A stretch of 64,000 nt of DNA. Origin: Mycobacterium sp. ITM-2016-00318 (lineage in GTDB: Bacteria; Actinomycetota; Actinomycetes; Mycobacteriales; Mycobacteriaceae). Where the stretch lies: positions 4,278,001-4,342,000 of the forward strand of contig NZ_CP134400.1 of NCBI RefSeq assembly GCF_002968285.2, read 5' to 3'. Under the pieces are notes generated by a model. That model saw only the letters and a program-made list of their open reading frames with translations. It was not told where the DNA came from and made no database searches. Numbering within the stretch: the first letter of the stretch is position 1; each line of letters starts with the position of its first letter. Positions 27,536 to 35,127 of the stretch are shown one piece after another. The position numbers and the translations under genes were made by a program.

Positions 27536-27853
27536 TTACTTCTCGCGAAGCAACCGAAGGTCGGACGGTTCGCGGAGCAGGTCTTCGAGAATTTTGTTGC
27601 CTTCGGTGTTGTAGGGCTGACGCATGTGTTCGTCCCACGCGGCACGCGAACGGAACATCTCGAGCATCATCCAGGTATCCGAATCATCTAGAGGCTGAAG
27701 GAAATGCATGAACACACAACCCGGCTCCGTCAGCGTGTCCTTGCGCATCGACTGCAGCTGGGCCTCGGCCTCTGCAAGGCGGTCGAGTCGCGGTTTGATG
27801 GTGACCACCAGGTACAGCGGTCCATCGTGCTCGTCGCGATCATCGTCCGACAA
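27536..27853 (-). CDS. antibiotic biosynthesis monooxygenase (ABM)-domain protein
   Basis: A 105-residue ferredoxin-like-fold protein: GPLYLVVTIKPRLDRLAEAE, EPGCVFMHFLQPLDDSDTW, MMLEMFRSRAAWDEHMRQPYN. ABM proteins include quinol monooxygenases and small aldol or mutarotase-like proteins; in sugar operons their role is usually unclear. The chosen start is the TTG at 27853, which has TTGAGG six bases upstream. No ATG or GTG in this frame gives a sensible protein. It therefore overlaps the end of the sugar-binding protein by 14 bp, indicating translational coupling. The mannitol dehydrogenase-family gene begins 22 bp later. Confidence 0.75.
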   Translation of the reverse strand: MSDDDRDEHDGPLYLVVTIKPRLDRLAEAEAQLQSMRKDTLTEPGCVFMHFLQPLDDSDTWMMLEMFRSRAAWDEHMRQPYNTEGNKILEDLLREPSDLRLLREK

Positions 27854-29111
27854 TTGGCACCTCAATCGAGTTCTGCATTGTGTCGATGAACCCGTCCGCG
27901 TTCTTGCTGCTCGCATAGGACGCCACAGCGTCGTAGAGCGCCTGCTGGAAGTTCGTCGACATGACCTCACCATGGGTCATCGACAGCAGAATCTTGTCAC
28001 TGAACAGCGACTTCGACGCCTGGCGCTGGTAGGGAGGCAACGATGCCACGTCAACGTCGTCGCGGATCGGGACCGACCCTTTGAGCTTGTTGAACTCCAA
28101 CGATGTCTTCGGGTCGGCGATGGTCTCCAGAAACTTCATGGCATTCACTCCGTCCTCGGCGTCGGCCGACACGACGAAGGTGTCCACGATCGCGAGGTAG
28201 GAACCCGACGTTCCGGGATATGCGACGTAGCCGAAGTCCTCGCCTTCCACGGCCTGATTCGCAACGAGCTCGCCGTAGACGGAGTCGTTCATCGACAGGA
28301 AGGCGCACTGACCGGTGGCCATCTTTTTCGCGGCCTGGTCCCACGTGACACCGGGGGCATCCGGATCGGCTAGGGAGACGATGTCGCCGAACTGGGTCAG
28401 TGCCTGCCGCAGTTGGGCTCCGCGCCAGTCGAACGAATCGTCTCCAATCCGCGACCAGCCTTCGGTGCCGACGACACCCAGCAGGGTGTTCTCGAACAGC
28501 TCGGTCTTGGTGAACCGGTCCTTCCCGCCGAGGCACAACGCGGTTTTGCCGCTTGCCGCCACCTTCGCCAGATCTGCTTGGAAGGCCTCGGTTGTGTAGC
28601 CGGGCCCGGGCGCCCTCACGCCTGCGTCCCGCAGCATCCGCTGGTTGAACCACAACACGTTCCCGCGGTGTGACCCTGTCGGCACGCCCCATGCCTTGAC
28701 CCTGTATGTCGCCGCGTCGAGCAACGCCTGAGGCATGGTCCGATCCAGACCTGAGCTTTCGTACACGCCGGACACGTCGACGATCCGGTCGGCGTTGACC
28801 CAGGCGCGCAACGAGCTTCCGAGGAATGTCTGCCACACATCGGGGGGGTCGCCGGCCTGCAGGCGCGCGGCAAGCGCGACCTGAACGTTGCTGCCACCGC
28901 CCCCGGCGATGGTGCCGTCGACGGTCTCCACGTCGGGATTCGCCGCCTTGAATGCGTTGAGCAGCACCTCGAAAGCGGGATGTTCGGAGGGCGACACCCA
29001 CCACGACACGACCTCGAGCCGGTCGGTCGCCTCGGAGAAGTTTCCCTTTTGCCCGCCACCGCCGCATGCCGCGAGGACGACCACCAAGAGGATGATCCAG
29101 TAGCGCTTCAT
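27840..29111 (-). CDS. ABC-type extracellular sugar-binding lipoprotein (no permease genes nearby)
   Basis: A 423-residue family-1 solute-binding protein. The signal peptide MKRYWIILLVVVLAACGGG ends in a lipobox (C16), placing it on the outer face of the membrane. The mature part has the usual two-lobe features: VVSWWVSPSEHPAFEVLLNAF at the start, GDPPDVWQTF, and GVPTGSHRGNVLWFN. Its ATG overlaps the stop of the FucP-like gene (ATGA), so it is coupled to an MFS transporter rather than ABC permeases. No MalF/MalG or ATPase partner exists in the window. It may feed a distant ABC system or act as a sensor or accessory. The preferred sugar is unknown. Confidence 0.85.
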   Translation of the reverse strand: MKRYWIILLVVVLAACGGGGQKGNFSEATDRLEVVSWWVSPSEHPAFEVLLNAFKAANPDVETVDGTIAGGGGSNVQVALAARLQAGDPPDVWQTFLGSSLRAWVNADRIVDVSGVYESSGLDRTMPQALLDAATYRVKAWGVPTGSHRGNVLWFNQRMLRDAGVRAPGPGYTTEAFQADLAKVAASGKTALCLGGKDRFTKTELFENTLLGVVGTEGWSRIGDDSFDWRGAQLRQALTQFGDIVSLADPDAPGVTWDQAAKKMATGQCAFLSMNDSVYGELVANQAVEGEDFGYVAYPGTSGSYLAIVDTFVVSADAEDGVNAMKFLETIADPKTSLEFNKLKGSVPIRDDVDVASLPPYQRQASKSLFSDKILLSMTHGEVMSTNFQQALYDAVASYASSKNADGFIDTMQNSIEVPIVGR

Positions 29112-30439
29112 ACTGCCTGCTCCTTAACCATGGTGGGCGCCGCCTTCAGGTCGTAGACGGCAAAACAGGCGACGACGGCGAAGCAGGCGGCGGGAACGAT
29201 GAAGGAGATCGCCGGGCTCGTCGCGTCGAGCAGGAAGCCCTGAACCAGAGGCATGATCGCCCCGCCGACGATCGCCATCACGAGTCCCGCCGCGCCGAAC
29301 TTCGTTGCCGGACCGAGCCCTTGCAGAGCCACGCCGTAGATCGTCGGGAACATCAGGGACAGGCAGAAGGACAGCGCGACGACGGCGGCCACCCCGGCCA
29401 CATTGGGCGAGAACATCGCGAACACACACAGTGCGACAGCCAGCAAGGCGAGGACCGTGAGGACCTTCGTCGCGCGGATCTTCCCGATGAGCCACGTCAT
29501 GAAGAACCGCGATATGAGGAACACGATCAGGCTCACCTGCAGGAGATAGCCTCCCAGTTCGAGCGATCCGTTCAGCGCCTGCTGCGAGTACTGGATCAGG
29601 AATGTCCACGTGCACACCTGCGCCGCGACATTGAAGAACTGAGCGATGACCCCAAACACGTAACGCTTGTTCGACATCAGGATCTTCAGCGGTGACTGGC
29701 CCTCCATGTCAGCGTCGGGAAACTCCTCGACGATGGGCGGGGACTTCTTGATCGCGATCACCAGCCCGATCGCGATGAGGACGAAGCCGAGGCCGAGATA
29801 CGGACCCATCACCGCACCCAACTGGCCCGCGCGGACGGCTGACTCCTGGGCCGGAGTCACGTTGGCCATGTTCACCGGCTCGTCCAATTTCGGCAGGATG
29901 AGGGTGGCGGCCAACAGCACACCGATGTTCGTTCCGACCGGGTTGAACGCCTGCGCGAAGTTGAGCCGGCGGGTCGCGCTTTCTTCCGGGCCGAGCGAAA
30001 GGACGTAGGGATTGGCGGACGTCTCGAGAATCGAGCACCCGGCGGCGATCGCAAACAGAGCGACCAAGAAGGCCTCGTAAGTCATGATCTTGCTCGCCGG
30101 GTAGAACGCAATCGCGCCGGCCGCAGCGAGAAGCACACCGGAAAGGAGTCCGGCCTTGTAGCCGAACCGCTGATTGATCAGCGCTGCGGGGATTGCCAGC
30201 AGGAAGTACGCGCCGAAGTACGCCAACTGCACGAGCGAGGCCTGGAAGGTGTTCATCTCGAAGATGCGCTTGAAACCCGCGACCATCGGCGTGGTGAGGT
30301 CGGCGGCAACGCCCCATGCGGTGAAGCAACTGATGAGGACTACGAACAACAGCCCCATCCCCGGATAGATCAAACTGGCCTTCGCCGGGGCGGCGTCGGG
30401 TGCGTCGGCGGGTTGATCGGCGTGCTCAGTCGTCGTCAT
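29108..30439 (-). CDS. FucP-type sugar:proton symporter (MFS)
   Basis: A 443-residue transporter with about twelve transmembrane helices. Motifs fit the FucP/GlcP group of the major facilitator superfamily: SCFTAWGVAADLTTPMV, LVQLAYFGAYFLLAIPAALI, ETSANPYVLSLGP, and RRLNFAQAFNPVGTNIG. Such proteins import fucose, glucose, galactose or related sugars with protons. The first gene of the operon FucP - binding protein - ABM - polyol dehydrogenase. A near-perfect Crp-like palindrome is centred about 55 bp upstream of the ATG, suggesting cAMP-dependent control. The substrate remains open. Confidence 0.87.
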   Translation of the reverse strand: MTTTEHADQPADAPDAAPAKASLIYPGMGLLFVVLISCFTAWGVAADLTTPMVAGFKRIFEMNTFQASLVQLAYFGAYFLLAIPAALINQRFGYKAGLLSGVLLAAAGAIAFYPASKIMTYEAFLVALFAIAAGCSILETSANPYVLSLGPEESATRRLNFAQAFNPVGTNIGVLLAATLILPKLDEPVNMANVTPAQESAVRAGQLGAVMGPYLGLGFVLIAIGLVIAIKKSPPIVEEFPDADMEGQSPLKILMSNKRYVFGVIAQFFNVAAQVCTWTFLIQYSQQALNGSLELGGYLLQVSLIVFLISRFFMTWLIGKIRATKVLTVLALLAVALCVFAMFSPNVAGVAAVVALSFCLSLMFPTIYGVALQGLGPATKFGAAGLVMAIVGGAIMPLVQGFLLDATSPAISFIVPAACFAVVACFAVYDLKAAPTMVKEQAV

Positions 30440-30485
30440 GGTCTTCAGCCTCTTGTCCGCCGGGAGCGCAGCCCCAAAACCGTAC

Positions 30486-30501
30486 TGTGATCTGGATCAC
30501 G
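30486..30501. promoter_or_regulatory. candidate Crp (cAMP receptor protein) site
   Basis: TGTGATCTGGATCACG: matches TGTGA-N6-TCACA except for the last base, with a perfect GTGATC/GATCAC inverted repeat. It lies 47-62 bp upstream of the FucP-type gene start, the right place to control the sugar operon. Mycobacterial Crp (Rv3676-type) recognises this consensus. Binding is predicted only. Confidence 0.6.
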
Positions 30502-30625
30502 CTACCCAGATGTCAGCCCCGATGAAGCGAATTCAGCATGTGGGTTGACGTGGCCCTTTGTTTCTTTGCCCCCGGTTCGCCGACCGTTTCGCCGACCAGG
30601 GGTCGGGGGTGGCGTCGGGCGGGAT

Positions 30626-30672
30626 GTGCCCCAGCCGGACTTGCACCGACACTGTGCGGGTTTCAAGTGCCT
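30626..30672 (-). pseudogene. degenerate 3' half of a tRNA, related to the intact tRNA(UAA) at 32912
   Basis: Minus strand: ACTTGAAACCCGCACAGT, then GTCGGTGCAAGTCCGGC (a T-arm with a 7-nt loop), then TGGGGCAC. The anticodon-arm segment differs from the tRNA at 32912-32985 by only a few bases over about 20. No 5' acceptor strand can pair with TGGGGCA, and the anticodon stem no longer closes, so it is not a functional tRNA. Confidence 0.5.
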
Positions 30673-30864
30673 ACGAACCCATCCGCCGGCATCCGTGGAT
30701 GTTCACTTTCGTTGTGCTGCAATATAATTCCCACGCACGTCCCCGGTAACCGTAAGTGTGGTGCATGAGTTGCGACACCAACGAGACGGCTCGGCAACTG
30801 AACCGATACGGCGCAAACCGGGCGTGCTGCCTGCGGGGATGGCGGGGGCCCGATTCTTGATGCT

Positions 30865-30915
30865 GTGCCCCGCAGTCGGATTCGAACCGATCGCTTGCAG
30901 GACACCCCATTTGCG
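30865..30915 (-). pseudogene. tRNA-like fragment (T-arm and 3' acceptor strand)
   Basis: Minus strand reads TCGGTTCGAATCCGAC followed by TGCGGGGCAC, a classic T-arm and 3' acceptor strand. No complementary 5' strand or D-arm is found at the right distance. Such 3' tRNA pieces are commonly left by integrated elements that use tRNA genes as attachment sites. Confidence 0.45.
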
Positions 30916-31084
30916 CGTACCAGTACGGGTACGGCTCCGGTGCGGCTACAAATCGCCGCTGGTCGCGTACACGCCGCGTACAAGAGATGTTAGCTAGGGC
31001 TTGGCGAGGGCCAGGCGGCGGAAGAGTTAGTTGGCCTGGGCGCTATGCGAGACTGGTTCGAGAAAGTGACTGGAGGGATGTTTT

Positions 31085-31972
31085 ATGTCGGGCTTTACGA
31101 AGAAAAGCCTCTCCACCGCTCTTAAGGCGGCCGGAGTGGCTTCGATATCGGGCTGGATGCTGGTGCTCAGCGCAGGTCCCGCGCTGGCGGATCCGGCTCC
31201 CGGCGACCCCGGGGTTGTCGCAGGTCCCGCCGCAGGGCAGGACCCGACACCGTTCACCGGCACGGCGCCATTCGGACCGCCGAGGATCGCCCCCACCAAC
31301 GGCTCAACGGTGGGTGTGGCCCAGCCGATCATCATCGACTTCCCCGGACTGGTCGATGATGCCGGCGCAACCGAAAGCGCCATCCACGTCTCTTCGGTCC
31401 CGCCGGTTCCCGGCAAGTTCTACTGGAAGACGCCCACGCAGCTGCGCTGGCGCCCGCTGAGCTTCTGGCCCGCCCACACCGCGGTGACCGTCGATGCGGG
31501 CGGCACGGTGTCCAGCTTCCGTACGGGAGACACGCTGCTGGCCACGGCCGACGACGCCACACACCAACTGACCGTCACCCGCAACGGGACCGTGGAGAAG
31601 ACCATCCCGATGTCGATGGGCATGTCGGCCGGCGGCCACCAAACCGCAAACGGCACCTACTACGTCCAAGAGAAGATGCCCTCGGTGGTGATGGATTCCT
31701 CGACCTACGGGGTGCCGGTCAACTCGGCGTACGGGCACAAGACGACCGTCGAACTAGCCGTCCGGTTCGACGACAGCGGCAACTTCGTACACAGCGCTCC
31801 ATGGTCGGTGGGCGACCAGGGTAAGCGCAACGTCAGTCACGGCTGCATCAACATCAGCCCCGCCAACGCAAGGTGGTTCTACGACAACTTCGGCGCAGGT
31901 GATCCCATCGTCGTGAAGAATTCCACCGGCACCTACACCAGGAACGACGGCTCCAACGACTGGCAGAGCTGA
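31085..31972 (+). CDS. L,D-transpeptidase, LdtA-like
   Basis: A 295-residue exported enzyme. After a signal peptide ending near GPALADPAP comes a proline-rich linker, then an Ig-like domain (about 70-150, [18 protein letters not shown]) and a YkuD catalytic domain (about 155-280). The active site shows HSAPWSV (H236) and [10 protein letters not shown] (H252, C254), the canonical SHGCxN box. It forms 3-3 cross-links in peptidoglycan outside the membrane. The single Ig domain and [14 protein letters not shown] follow the M. tuberculosis LdtA (Rv0116c) pattern. ATG 31085 has GGAGGG upstream. It lacks a lipobox, so it is secreted or wall-associated. Confidence 0.88.
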   Translation: MSGFTKKSLSTALKAAGVASISGWMLVLSAGPALADPAPGDPGVVAGPAAGQDPTPFTGTAPFGPPRIAPTNGSTVGVAQPIIIDFPGLVDDAGATESAIHVSSVPPVPGKFYWKTPTQLRWRPLSFWPAHTAVTVDAGGTVSSFRTGDTLLATADDATHQLTVTRNGTVEKTIPMSMGMSAGGHQTANGTYYVQEKMPSVVMDSSTYGVPVNSAYGHKTTVELAVRFDDSGNFVHSAPWSVGDQGKRNVSHGCINISPANARWFYDNFGAGDPIVVKNSTGTYTRNDGSNDWQS

Positions 31973-32089
31973 TCAAGGGGCGCGGCGCATAAGCCGCCGG
32001 CCTCTCGGACGTTGTGAACACGGCGGCGCGCCTGCGCCGCAGCTCCGGGCGCGACGTAACGTACGCCACAAGTAATCCGATATCGGGTC

Positions 32090-32728
32090 ATGACGCCTGT
32101 CGCGATAACACAATGCGCGCGCCGTGTCCTCGGTCTGGCGGCCGCCGCGGCGCTCGCCGCCGCATTGGTGATTGCCCCGGCAGCGACGCCCTTTTCTAGC
32201 GCGCCGCTGATTCCGTCGGCATCGGCGGCATGCCCCGATGCCGAAGTGGTTTTCGCTCGCGGCCGACAAGAACCACCCGGCGTCGGCGCAGTCGGCGATG
32301 CACTCGTCAACTCGCTGCGCGCCAATACGAGGCTGTCGGTCGGTGTGTATGGAGTCAACTGGCCCGCCGACATAGCCGTTGCCCCCGGCGCCGACGATAT
32401 GAGAGCCCACGTGCAATCCATGGCGGCAAGTTGCCCGAACACCCGAATGGTTCTCGGCGGCTATTCCCTGGGTGCCACGGCGGCTGATCTCGCAGCCAGG
32501 AGCATGCCGCCGAGTATGAATCGGCACATCGCAGCGGTCGCGTTGTTCGGTAACGGCGCCAAGCGACTCGGCCCGGCCCCCGCCTTTGCCGGTAAGACGA
32601 TCGACCAGTGCGCGGACGGCGACCCCATCTGTGGGAGAGGCTTGAATTGGCCGTCGCATCTGCAGCCCTCATACCTCGGCTCCGGACTGGTGGAGCAGGC
32701 CGCCAGCTTCATCGCGGGCAAGCTCTAG
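32090..32728 (+). CDS. cutinase-like esterase (CULP)
   Basis: A 212-residue secreted serine esterase. The signal peptide is long and Ala-rich, ending near SASAACPDAEV. The catalytic residues are S126 in VLGGYSLGAT, D178 in CADGDPICGRG, and H190 in WPSHLQPSYL. Cysteines C48/C115 and those in QCADGDPIC can form the two family disulfides. Mycobacterial CULPs hydrolyse esters and phospholipids in the envelope. It follows the L,D-transpeptidase by 117 bp. The YGVNWPADIAVAPGADD segment is typical for the family. Substrate preference cannot be read from the sequence. Confidence 0.87.
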   Translation: MTPVAITQCARRVLGLAAAAALAAALVIAPAATPFSSAPLIPSASAACPDAEVVFARGRQEPPGVGAVGDALVNSLRANTRLSVGVYGVNWPADIAVAPGADDMRAHVQSMAASCPNTRMVLGGYSLGATAADLAARSMPPSMNRHIAAVALFGNGAKRLGPAPAFAGKTIDQCADGDPICGRGLNWPSHLQPSYLGSGLVEQAASFIAGKL

Positions 32729-32911
32729 CCGGGCCAGCGACCGCGCGACTCTTACGCAGGACTGCGAAACATAGAACTACCGCGATGGCTTCGGGGTTAT
32801 CGCATGACCACTGGTGGTCGGCTGCCGTAGACCTCGATTCGGCCGCGCACGCGTTCGATGAAAGGTGTGTCCAAATGGTGCCCATGGAACGCAAAACACC
32901 CGCTGACCAGG

Positions 32912-32985
32912 TGCCCCCACTGGGACTCGAACCCAGACTGTGCGGATTTTAAGTCCGCTGCCTCTGCCAATTGGGCTATGGGGGC
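32912..32985 (-). tRNA. tRNA with anticodon UAA (Leu), 74 nt with short variable arm
   Basis: Cloverleaf read on the minus strand: acceptor GCCCCCA/TGGGGGC (7 bp), anticodon stem GCGGA/TCCGC closing loop CTTAAAA (anticodon TAA), variable region ACAGT, T-arm CTGGG-TTCGAGT-CCCAG, discriminator A. CCA is not encoded. UAA reads leucine UUA codons, but the 5-nt variable region is class I, whereas most bacterial tRNA-Leu have a long variable arm. Confidence 0.88.
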
Positions 32986-33127
32986 CGTCGTCGCACAGCA
33001 CGCTACCGCGTTGCTGGCGGCCGTCGAACCCGGACTCGGGACCGGAAACGGCGCCGAATAGCGCCCGTGACCACTGACGTTCGGCGATCCCCCGTGCTGC
33101 TTAACCCCGTCAACTAAGTTACGTGAA

Positions 33128-33805
33128 GTGGAACCGCCCCACAGTTATCTGCAGGAGCCCTCGGCTTCAGTGGTACACCACGCGGATTATCTGAACGCCC
33201 GGGATGACCTCCCGCTGTGCGGTGTGGCGCTCGCCGATTCGACCGCTCTGCCCAAGCCGGACCCCGCCGACATGTTCTGTCCTGACTGTGAGGCGCGGGT
33301 GGTGGAGTACCACCTCAGATGGTGGCGCGAGAGAGCTGGGGAGGCGACCGCGGAACTCGAGAAACTGCGCATCGAGTACCGCGAGTTGCAGGAGCGCGCC
33401 GGGATCGAGCCGTTGGCCCCCGACCCGGCCCAAGCCGACGCGACCCCGAGTCAACAGGACGCCGACGACGCCGAAGCAGAGCTGACAACCTTCCTTCGCC
33501 AAGCGCGGCGGGAACTCACCGAACTCTGCAGGCAGTTCGACGGTGCAGTTCCTTATTTTCGCCTGAAGAAGGTCATGGGGGCATTCAGCGACAGCCTCGA
33601 CGATGAGCAGCGAGTGGCCCTCGCAGAGGAACTCGGCGCCGATGGCTCGTTAATACGCTGGGCCACAGTTCAGATCGAAACGTTGGGATGGCAAGTCTCG
33701 AACAGTCCCGTTCAGGAAAACACCGAAATGATGTGGGAGGAGTGGCTCCAGGAGACGCCGCAGGCGCCCGCGAAAACCAAGCGGCGCTTCGGACGGTCCA
33801 AGTAG
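33128..33805 (+). CDS. conserved hypothetical protein with CxxC motif and coiled coil
   Basis: A 225-residue cytoplasmic-looking protein of unknown function. The N-terminal 60 residues contain LCGVALADS and FCPDCEARVVEYH, so a zinc-knuckle-like site from C31 plus the CPDC pair is possible. Residues about 65-95 are a strongly charged helix (ERAGEATAELEKLRIEYREL), likely coiled coil. An acidic linker and a helical C-terminal domain (LGADGSLIRWATVQIETLGW) follow, ending with basic KTKRRFGRSK. The start is a GTG at 33128 without a strong ribosome-binding site. I do not recognise the family. Confidence 0.7.
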   Translation: MEPPHSYLQEPSASVVHHADYLNARDDLPLCGVALADSTALPKPDPADMFCPDCEARVVEYHLRWWRERAGEATAELEKLRIEYRELQERAGIEPLAPDPAQADATPSQQDADDAEAELTTFLRQARRELTELCRQFDGAVPYFRLKKVMGAFSDSLDDEQRVALAEELGADGSLIRWATVQIETLGWQVSNSPVQENTEMMWEEWLQETPQAPAKTKRRFGRSK

Positions 33806-33867
33806 AGCGACGGCCGCTAGCCCGCCAAACCCGCCGCGGCTGACATCAGCGCCGGCTTCTGCGCCCG

Positions 33868-33925
33868 CCGAACGTGCGGCCACTGCGAGAATTCGCCTGA
33901 AATCTTGCACTGAGCGCACGTTCGG
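33868..33925. repeat. palindromic dispersed repeat, copy C
   Basis: About 57 bp starting CCGAACGTGCGGCCACTGCG and ending CACTGAGCGCACGTTCGG; its ends form an 11-bp perfect inverted repeat (CCGAACGTGCG / CGCACGTTCGG). Clearly related to the copies at 52574-52630 and 53496-53552. It lies downstream of the gene ending at 33805 and upstream of the one at 33998. Confidence 0.8.
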
Positions 33926-33997
33926 TGCAGCAACACTGCGCTGCCGATGGCGGAGTGGTTACCACCTTTCGCGGCCGCTGTGTCTTCTACTTGATGC

Positions 33998-35005
33998 ATG
34001 GGGGATTTAGTCACGCCGGAAGACGCGGTCACCACATATCGCTACGTCCGCTTGGCCTTGGTGGCTCTGGTCATCTTCCTGGCGGCCTCGGTCATCAACA
34101 CGTGGTGGCATGCCAGCGGATGGCAGAACTCGATCAGCGCTTATTTCTACACCAGCTCGCACAGCGTCTTCATCGCCTCCCTCTGTGCAGTGGGCATCTG
34201 CTTGATCGTGTATCAGGGCAGCACGACCACCGAGGATGCACTACTCAACTTTTCGGGCGTCCTGGCCATTGTGGTGGGGCTGGTACCGACAGAGCGCGAG
34301 GAGCTGCGCGGGCCTGGGCTGCCCGAGGACTTCGACGCGAAGGCATTCGTGGAGAACAACGTGAAGGCGCTTCTCATCGCTTGCGTCGCCGGCGCCGCCG
34401 TCTACCTGCTCATTCAAGCCGTCCGAAGCAGGTTGGCGACGCCTCCGCAAGCCGAGCTATCCTGCGAGACAACCAATTCGCCCCCTGGTGACGCGAAGCC
34501 GTTGCCACCAGTGCTCGCCGCCGTCGTTCGATTCCTGGGAAGCGTGTTATCCGCCGCGGCCCCAGCGCTCCGCTGGCTGGAACGGGTGCTCCCCCGCCTT
34601 CTCCTGGCAGCGCTCACCGCGGGTGCAGTGGTGTTCTTTGTCGACCTGCCGTCATTCGTCGAAAACTCTCACACCTTCGCGGCTTACGGCATGTTCGGGG
34701 GCATCACCGTGGTCGCCGTGCACTACGCGTGCTACGCCGCGATCCGGAAGGACCGTGGGCCGCGAACTCGTCTCGCATTCGTGATCGCCTATCTGATCAT
34801 CGCCGCGCTGATGGTCGTGACCCTTCTCGTCGTGGGCCTTTTCCAGGTCACGGGCAATGGCCTCGGCCTGCTGGTCGTGGAGTTCATCGTCATTGGCGAG
34901 TTCGCGGCGTTCTGGCTCTTCCAGTCGATAGACCTATGGGAACTCGAGAAGTACCAGGTGCAATCTCTGAGCCAAGTGCTGACAGAGCTGGAAGAAAGCC
35001 GTTAA
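33998..35005 (+). CDS. polytopic membrane protein of unknown function
   Basis: A 335-residue integral membrane protein with about eight predicted transmembrane segments, e.g. LALVALVIFLAASVINTWW, VFIASLCAVGICLIVY, LIACVAGAAVYLLIQAV and FVIAYLIIAALMVVTLLVVG. A conserved-looking extracellular or loop motif is GWQNSISAYFYTSSHSVF, and the first half ends with a PTEREELRGPG loop. A hydrophilic segment of about 30 residues separates two membrane halves. The SISAYFYT motif occurs in widespread uncharacterised bacterial membrane proteins; no function is known to me. It stands alone, followed by a strong hairpin terminator. Confidence 0.75.
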   Translation: MGDLVTPEDAVTTYRYVRLALVALVIFLAASVINTWWHASGWQNSISAYFYTSSHSVFIASLCAVGICLIVYQGSTTTEDALLNFSGVLAIVVGLVPTEREELRGPGLPEDFDAKAFVENNVKALLIACVAGAAVYLLIQAVRSRLATPPQAELSCETTNSPPGDAKPLPPVLAAVVRFLGSVLSAAAPALRWLERVLPRLLLAALTAGAVVFFVDLPSFVENSHTFAAYGMFGGITVVAVHYACYAAIRKDRGPRTRLAFVIAYLIIAALMVVTLLVVGLFQVTGNGLGLLVVEFIVIGEFAAFWLFQSIDLWELEKYQVQSLSQVLTELEESR

Positions 35006-35059
35006 GGACCGACGCTTCGCCGTCAAGAAACCGTTAACGCCAGCGGCCTGACTTCTCCG

Positions 35060-35121
35060 CGCGAGCAGACGCAAAAGTACCCGGCGCGTCGCGGAAATAG
35101 GTACTTTTGCGTCTGCTCGCG
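35060..35121. terminator. 22-bp perfect-stem bidirectional hairpin
   Basis: CGCGAGCAGACGCAAAAGTAC plus one C pairs perfectly with the right arm at 35100-35121 around an 18-nt loop. It sits between convergent genes ending at 35005 (+) and 35128 (-). Because the arm contains an AAAAG/CTTTT run, each transcript ends the hairpin with T-rich RNA partway, consistent with termination. Confidence 0.75.
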
Positions 35122-35127
35122 GTAGAG

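Larger units (their letters stand above)
30502..31084. other. gene-free region with tRNA-like fragments
   Basis: About 580 bp between divergent genes with no credible protein ORF. It contains two minus-strand tRNA-like pieces (given separately). The right end carries the leader of the L,D-transpeptidase gene, with TGGAGGG nine bases before its ATG. Confidence 0.5.

Noticed and set aside
30538..30997. Several short ORFs in the tRNA-relic region
   Set aside because: No start context or motif; they overlap the tRNA-like fragments.
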